Shown: positions 23,533 through 27,502 of the stretch, piece after piece
Layout of the letters: each line of letters starts with the position of its first letter
Position numbering within the stretch: the first letter of the stretch is position 1
Source of the DNA: an uncultured Anaerotignum sp.
GTDB taxonomy: Bacteria; Bacillota; Clostridia; Lachnospirales; Anaerotignaceae
Direction of reading: 5' to 3'
NCBI GenBank assembly: GCA_910578425.1
Contig: CAJTQX010000036.1
Span: forward strand, 1-27,502
Length of the DNA stretch: 27,502 bases
Translations under genes and position numbers: made by a program
The notes under the pieces: generated by a model
Seen by the model: only the letters and a program-made list of their open reading frames with translations
Told to the model about the DNA's origin: nothing
Databases searched by the model: none

Positions 23533-23560
23533 AGTATAGCATATTTTTTCCGGCAAACAA
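23533..23560 (-). promoter_or_regulatory. promoter of dnaE
   Basis: On the minus strand TTGTTT (23555-23560) and TATACT (23533-23538) are 16 bases apart, and TGC directly before the -10 box makes it an extended type. The start would be about 40 bases upstream of the TTG. Confidence 0.7.
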
Positions 23561-23670
23561 AGAAAATTTGCACAATTCCCGCCGCCAAAACAGAAAAACA
23601 AAACCGGAAATCCTCCTGATTTTCGGCATAATAACGAAAAAAAGACAATGCTTTCGCCGCAAAGCCGCAC

Positions 23671-23696
23671 AAAAACACCCCCGTTTTTCGGGGGTG
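23671..23696 (-). terminator. terminator of the exporter operon
   Basis: CACCCCCG (23676-23683) pairs with CGGGGGTG (23689-23696) around a five-base loop. Read on the minus strand, five T follow (23671-23675). It lies 58 bases after the YxeA-like gene. Confidence 0.9.
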
Positions 23697-23753
23697 CAGG
23701 TATATCAGAACTTTTACATTTTACAGGGTGCAGAACAGAAGCCTTAAACACTT

Positions 23754-24122
23754 TCATTCCGTCATATCATATTGATTCTGAACCGCCTCCGGCAGCTCCT
23801 CATACTGAACCTCTCTCCATTCCACAACGCCGCGGACCGGCATAACCGTCAGGCAGATAAATGCGTCTTCCTTTAGTTCCCTCGTCGTTCCGAACGTAAT
23901 ATTTTTTCCCTTTCCCTTCTCATCATAGGACAATAAGGTATACTTCAAATCCATTCCGCCGCTGAAATCAATCACACCGCCATCCGGCTCCATCAGATCT
24001 AAAAAGCTGTTGTCAATCCGCGTATAATAGTATCTGCTGCCCGCCCCTGAAAGAAGGAAACCGCAGGTACATACTGCCGCCAGAACAATCACGCCAATTC
24101 CGCCCAAAATCTTTTTCTTCAT
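23754..24122 (-). CDS. YxeA-family (DUF1093) exported protein
   Basis: This is a 122-residue protein with an N-terminal hydrophobic helix (about 5-25) after KKK, either a signal or a membrane anchor, with the rest predicted outside. The family pattern is clear: YYYTRID near the start, LKYTLLSYDEKGKGK in the middle and GVVEWREVQYEELPEA near the end. The function of YxeA is unknown; it is often linked to antimicrobial-peptide-type ABC transporters. I chose the ATG at 24122 because GGAGG precedes it; the frame is open seven codons further. It is the last gene of the exporter operon, 38 bases after the permease. Confidence 0.85.
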   Translation of the reverse strand: MKKKILGGIGVIVLAAVCTCGFLLSGAGSRYYYTRIDNSFLDLMEPDGGVIDFSGGMDLKYTLLSYDEKGKGKNITFGTTRELKEDAFICLTVMPVRGVVEWREVQYEELPEAVQNQYDMTE

Positions 24123-24160
24123 AAATAAAACCTCCTGTACCACGCCCCCTTGCCAAAAAG

Positions 24161-25366
24161 TTATTCGTACCGTAAAGCCTCAACAGGGTCTTTCTTCGCC
24201 GCTTTCCTTGCGGGATAAAGCCCGAAACCAAGCCCGACCACAGCCGAGAACGATACCGCCATTGCCACGACCGCAGGCTTGACGACAACGCCGATTCCAA
24301 ACGCCATGCCGCCCAGTGCTACAATGGATATGCCCAACGCCGTACCGATCGCGCCGCCCGCCGCGGATATCGCCGCCGCTTCAATCAGGAATTGTATCAT
24401 AATATCCCGCGTCTGCGCGCCAAGGGCTTTTCGGATACCGATTTCCCTTGTCCGCTCCGTTACAGATACCAGCATGATGTTCATGATGCCGATACCGCCG
24501 ACCAAAAGCGATATCGCCGCGATCGCCCCGACGACCATCGAAAGCCCGCCGAGCATGCTGTCTATCGAGGCCATTTCCTCCATCGCGGAATTGATTCGCA
24601 CCTCGTCCGTTGAGCAGTTCTTCATTCTTGCCACATAGGCAATCGCGCGGTTCTGTATCTTCGACATATCCTTTTCGGTATTCATCACGAAATACAGGCT
24701 CCAGTTCCAGCTGTCCTCCGTGATGAACGCCCCCTCCGGGATATAGGCGTATTTCGGCCCGCTGCCGTTCATCATCTTCATCAAAGGAGAATCCGTATTT
24801 TCATAAATGCCTATGATGAGGTATTCCTCTATCTCTGTGTCAATCTTGAGGTTCACAGTCTTCCCGACGGCGTTTTCCACGCCGAACAGCTCCATTGCCG
24901 TCCCTTCCTCCATCACGACATATTTCCGCTTATTGTGGTGATCCTGGTCGGAAAGCATACGCCCGTATTTGATGGTCTTATCCTCCATCGCCGTCGGGTT
25001 TTCCGCCAGCGTTTCAATATAGATGTTCTCCATCTTCCTGCCCGCACGTGCTTCTGCGCTGTCCATATAGCGGAAACCAACGTATGTTACATCGTCGCCC
25101 ATGGCCTCCCTGAATTTCTCCCGGTCCTCTATTTTAAAGTAATCATTTTCCGTAAAATAACCGTCCTCCGGCATGATATACACGCCCGCAAGCCCTGTGC
25201 CGATGTTTTCGTACTCCTGCGCGAACATGCTCCGCATGGTATCCCCCAGCGAAACAATGGCGATAACTGAGCCGATACCGATAATCATGCCCAGCATGGT
25301 CAGGAAAGAACGCATTTTGTTGACCTTGATGGAAAACAGCGCCAGCTTGATGTTTTCAAATATCAT
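24161..25366 (-). CDS. MacB/FtsX-type ABC transporter permease
   Basis: This is a 401-residue membrane subunit. The first helix (about 21-41) follows the typical IKVNKMRSFLTMLGMIIGIGSV start. A large outside domain of the MacB type (about 45-260) and three C-terminal helices of the FtsX domain (about 275-395) follow, with the RTREIGIRKALGA segment. The charged end has KKDPVEALRYE, a family hallmark. Its ATG overlaps the ATPase stop in ATGA. Such permeases act mechanically on substrates outside the membrane, for example peptides or antibiotics. The substrate is unknown. Confidence 0.93.
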   Translation of the reverse strand: MIFENIKLALFSIKVNKMRSFLTMLGMIIGIGSVIAIVSLGDTMRSMFAQEYENIGTGLAGVYIMPEDGYFTENDYFKIEDREKFREAMGDDVTYVGFRYMDSAEARAGRKMENIYIETLAENPTAMEDKTIKYGRMLSDQDHHNKRKYVVMEEGTAMELFGVENAVGKTVNLKIDTEIEEYLIIGIYENTDSPLMKMMNGSGPKYAYIPEGAFITEDSWNWSLYFVMNTEKDMSKIQNRAIAYVARMKNCSTDEVRINSAMEEMASIDSMLGGLSMVVGAIAAISLLVGGIGIMNIMLVSVTERTREIGIRKALGAQTRDIMIQFLIEAAAISAAGGAIGTALGISIVALGGMAFGIGVVVKPAVVAMAVSFSAVVGLGFGLYPARKAAKKDPVEALRYE

Positions 25367-26058
25367 CCTTCCTTCACCACCTTTGCGTCGCTGATGACCT
25401 GCCCGTCCTGGAAGCGGACGATGCGCTTTGTATACTGCGCGATATCCTCCTCATGCGTGACAACAATGACCGTCGCGCCCTCGTCATTCAGGCTGGTAAA
25501 AAATTCCATGATTTCATGGGAAGCTTTCGTGTCCAGGTTACCCGTCGGTTCGTCCGCAAGGATAATTGCAGGGTCGTTTGCAAGCGCGCGCGCAATGGCA
25601 ACCCTCTGCTTCTGGCCGCCGGAAAGCTCGTTCGGCATATGGTGGATTCTCTGCCCCAGCCCGACCTTTTCCAGCAGGGAGGTCGCCTTTTTCTTCCGCG
25701 CCTCTCCCCGCGTCCCCGCGTAGATCATCGGGATTTCCACGTTTTTCAGCGCGGAAGTCCTCGGTATCAACTGGAACGCCTGAAACACAAAGCCGATTTT
25801 TTTGTTTCGGATACGCGAAAGCTCGTTTTCGTCCTGGTCTTCGATGCTGATGCCGTCCAAAAGGTATGTTCCGTCAAACCGTCTGTCCATGCAGCCCAGT
25901 ATATTCATCAGCGTGGATTTGCCCGAGCCGGACTGTCCCATAATCGCGACATATTCGCCCTCCGTAATGCTCAGGTTAATATCCCGCAGGGCATGCACCT
26001 GTACCGCTCCTGTATCGTATGTCTTATGTAAATGTTCAATTTTTATGATCTCTTTCAT
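25363..26058 (-). CDS. ABC transporter ATP-binding protein, MacB/LolD type
   Basis: This is a 231-residue ATPase that powers the permease encoded next. Walker A GQSGSGKS is at 41-48, the signature LSGGQ at 145-149, Walker B IILADE at 165-170 and the switch His at 202. The N-terminal HKTYDTGAVQVHALRDI is typical of the class. The start follows 12 bases after the adaptor stop, and the end overlaps the permease start, so the three genes are tightly coupled. Confidence 0.95.
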   Translation of the reverse strand: MKEIIKIEHLHKTYDTGAVQVHALRDINLSITEGEYVAIMGQSGSGKSTLMNILGCMDRRFDGTYLLDGISIEDQDENELSRIRNKKIGFVFQAFQLIPRTSALKNVEIPMIYAGTRGEARKKKATSLLEKVGLGQRIHHMPNELSGGQKQRVAIARALANDPAIILADEPTGNLDTKASHEIMEFFTSLNDEGATVIVVTHEEDIAQYTKRIVRFQDGQVISDAKVVKEG

Positions 26059-26070
26059 TCACGCTCCCTC

Positions 26071-27255
26071 CTACTGCGGCAAAACGCTCATACCCTCTGT
26101 CAGCGCAAGGCTGGGACTGAGTACAATGGTCTGTCCTTCTGTCAGCTCGTCGCTGATGACTTCCGTATACAGGTCTGTTTCCAGCCCAAGCTCCACCGGC
26201 ACGATATGGATTGTATTGTCCTCGTTTACAACATAGATTACGTTGCTGCCGTCCTCCAGTTCGCCGATGGCCTCAAAGGGAACTGTCAAAGCCTGTTCCG
26301 CCTCCGCGATATGTATGGTAGCCCTTGCGGTAACGCCCGCAATCAGCCTGTCGTTTTTCTCGTTGATGTTGATGTAAACAGGAATGACGCGTTCGCTTGC
26401 CGAGCCTTCTTTGAGTTCACCTGTCGGGGAAATCCGTACAACCTCGCCTGCAACGCTTTCCTTGCCCATGCTGTCCGTTGTAACATCGACCTTCTGCCCG
26501 ACGCTGATTTTCCCAATATCATTCTCGCCGACCAGCACTTTCATTTGAAGATTCTCAATATTCTCAATCACGAACATCGGCCTGTCGTTCTCCGTTTCGT
26601 CCGCAAAACGCCCGACCTTCGTATTTACGCGCGTAACCGTACCGTTAATTTTGCTGCGGATCTGGCAGTCCTCCAGCGTGCTGGACTGTATGCTGACCTC
26701 CTGATTCGCATTGGAAATCGTCTGCTTTTCCGCCGCGGAAAGGGCGGCTTTTCCGTCCTCCGAAGGAATATTGTCCAGCTTTTGCTTTGCATCGTCCAAT
26801 TCCTTCTGGCTTGCCGCGCCGATGTCAAATAATGCCTTTGTATCTTCGTATTCTTTTTTCGCGTTGTCATATTCGACCTGTCTGTCCTCCAGCGTTTCCG
26901 CATGCTGTTTCTGCAAAAGGGAAACGTTGCCGCGCTTGAGGGAAAGCTCCTGTGAAATATCCGAAGTGTCCAGCACCGCCAAAAGCTGGCCCGCCGCAAC
27001 ATGGTCGCCCTCCTTCACATACAGTTCCTTCACCTCGTAATGCAGGCGGGAAACAACCTCCGTACTTTCCGTCCCCTCCAGAACGGCGCGCAGCTTAAGT
27101 ATTTCCTCCAAATCCTGTTTTTCGGTCAGGGCTGTGCTGACAGGCATGCCCAAATCATTGCCGCCGCTTTTTCCAGTGGCAATCTTCAGGCCGCCCAGTA
27201 TGATCACCACTGCCGCCGCCCCTATGATGATCTTCTTTTTCTTTGATAATTTCAT
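26071..27255 (-). CDS. membrane-fusion (MacA/HlyD-like) adaptor protein
   Basis: This is a 394-residue adaptor anchored by one N-terminal helix (about 8-27, after KKKK), with no lipobox. A lipoyl-like half-motif (EVKELYVKEGDHVAAGQLLAVLD, about 72-94) precedes a coiled-coil hairpin (about 100-190) and a second lipoyl half (CQIRSKINGTVT). Beta-barrel and membrane-proximal domains follow. In Gram-positive bacteria such proteins link an ABC exporter to outside substrates rather than to an outer membrane. GAGGAGG precedes the ATG. It is the first gene of the operon, ahead of the ATPase. Confidence 0.92.
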   Translation of the reverse strand: MKLSKKKKIIIGAAAVVIILGGLKIATGKSGGNDLGMPVSTALTEKQDLEEILKLRAVLEGTESTEVVSRLHYEVKELYVKEGDHVAAGQLLAVLDTSDISQELSLKRGNVSLLQKQHAETLEDRQVEYDNAKKEYEDTKALFDIGAASQKELDDAKQKLDNIPSEDGKAALSAAEKQTISNANQEVSIQSSTLEDCQIRSKINGTVTRVNTKVGRFADETENDRPMFVIENIENLQMKVLVGENDIGKISVGQKVDVTTDSMGKESVAGEVVRISPTGELKEGSASERVIPVYININEKNDRLIAGVTARATIHIAEAEQALTVPFEAIGELEDGSNVIYVVNEDNTIHIVPVELGLETDLYTEVISDELTEGQTIVLSPSLALTEGMSVLPQ

Positions 27256-27291
27256 TTTTGCAACCTCCTCAGGTGTATTTTCTTGAGAACT

Positions 27292-27369
27292 ATTATAATA
27301 TGAAATTTGGAAGAAGTACGATACTCTTTCTTAATGTTTCTTTAATTTTTTATACAGATTTTTTAAGAT
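27292..27369 (-). promoter_or_regulatory. promoter region of the exporter operon with regulator-like repeats
   Basis: On the minus strand a perfect TATAAT -10 box (27292-27297) has no good -35 box. Tandem TTTCTTAAT and TTTCTTTAAT on the plus strand (27327-27335 and 27337-27346) lie 30-49 bases upstream of it with a 10-base period, the usual place and phase for OmpR/VanR-type activators. Further up, ATTTTTTAAGAT (27358-27369) is the reverse complement of the motif at 13227-13238 before the response-regulator gene. Control by that two-component system is inferred. Confidence 0.55.
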
Positions 27370-27447
27370 TGGGAAACGTCATAATCCAGCCCCGCACCGG
27401 CTTCTCAACAGCTTTCTTCTTCTCATTAAAAAAGCCCCGGGAATCAA

Positions 27448-27502
27448 TGAACTGCACCCCATTTGTTAGACAGTGTGATATACTATCTAACAAGTGGGGT
27501 GA
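27448..27502 (+). mobile_element. left end of an IS3-like insertion sequence (partial)
   Basis: The element begins TGAACTGCACCCC and continues as an imperfect inverted repeat, CCCCATTTGTTAGACAGT against ACTATCTAACAAGTGGGG (two mismatches that would be G-U pairs in RNA). The window ends before the transposase gene. It matches the reverse complement of the end at 31-55 in 19 of 25 positions and points the same way, so two copies flank the window in direct orientation. The family is assigned from the ends only. Confidence 0.68.

Overview
The window looks like chromosomal DNA of a low-to-mid-GC anaerobic Firmicute of class Clostridia, possibly a Lachnospirales or Anaerotignum-like gut organism. 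The grounds are the strong AGGAGG ribosome sites, frequent GTG and TTG starts, the dnaE-pfkA-pyk gene order, VanRS-style two-component genes, and short radical-SAM and XRE/zinc-ribbon proteins typical of that group. The genus is inference only.

Layout. The first 55 bases are the right end of an IS3-like insertion sequence, and the last 55 bases are the left end of a related element in the same orientation, so the window is probably a complete assembly contig cut at a repeated IS. From 86 to 3163 is a zinc/cadmium resistance operon on the minus strand: an ArsR-type sensor with a clear promoter and operator, a small unknown membrane protein, and a P1B-type ATPase. From 3183 to 5742 are small minus-strand genes: a probably frameshifted immunity-like protein behind a conserved 72-residue protein, an XRE/zinc-ribbon regulator with its own promoter and palindrome, and a radical SAM protein paired with a cupin.

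From 5743 to 11640 are two nearly identical sodium:neurotransmitter-symporter genes in inverted orientation flanking a 501-residue lipoprotein gene. All three have recognisable terminators, and both symporters have long, hairpin-rich but unrelated leaders. An orphan processive glycosyltransferase (minus) is divergent from a response regulator/histidine kinase pair (plus). These are followed by trmL, a cluster of perfect palindromes, and the housekeeping block dnaE-pfkA-pyk on the minus strand.

From 23671 to about 27370 is a MacAB-like export operon on the minus strand (adaptor, ATPase, permease, YxeA-family protein) with a promoter and terminator. A 12-bp motif upstream of this operon also occurs upstream of the response-regulator gene, which suggests, but does not prove, that the two-component system controls the exporter.

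No wholly new defence or biosynthetic system is evident. The most interesting items are the inverted symporter pair with its structured leaders, the unknown membrane protein inside the zinc operon, the frameshifted immunity-like gene, the palindrome cluster with a second copy 3 kb away, and the IS ends that abut what look like half-terminators.
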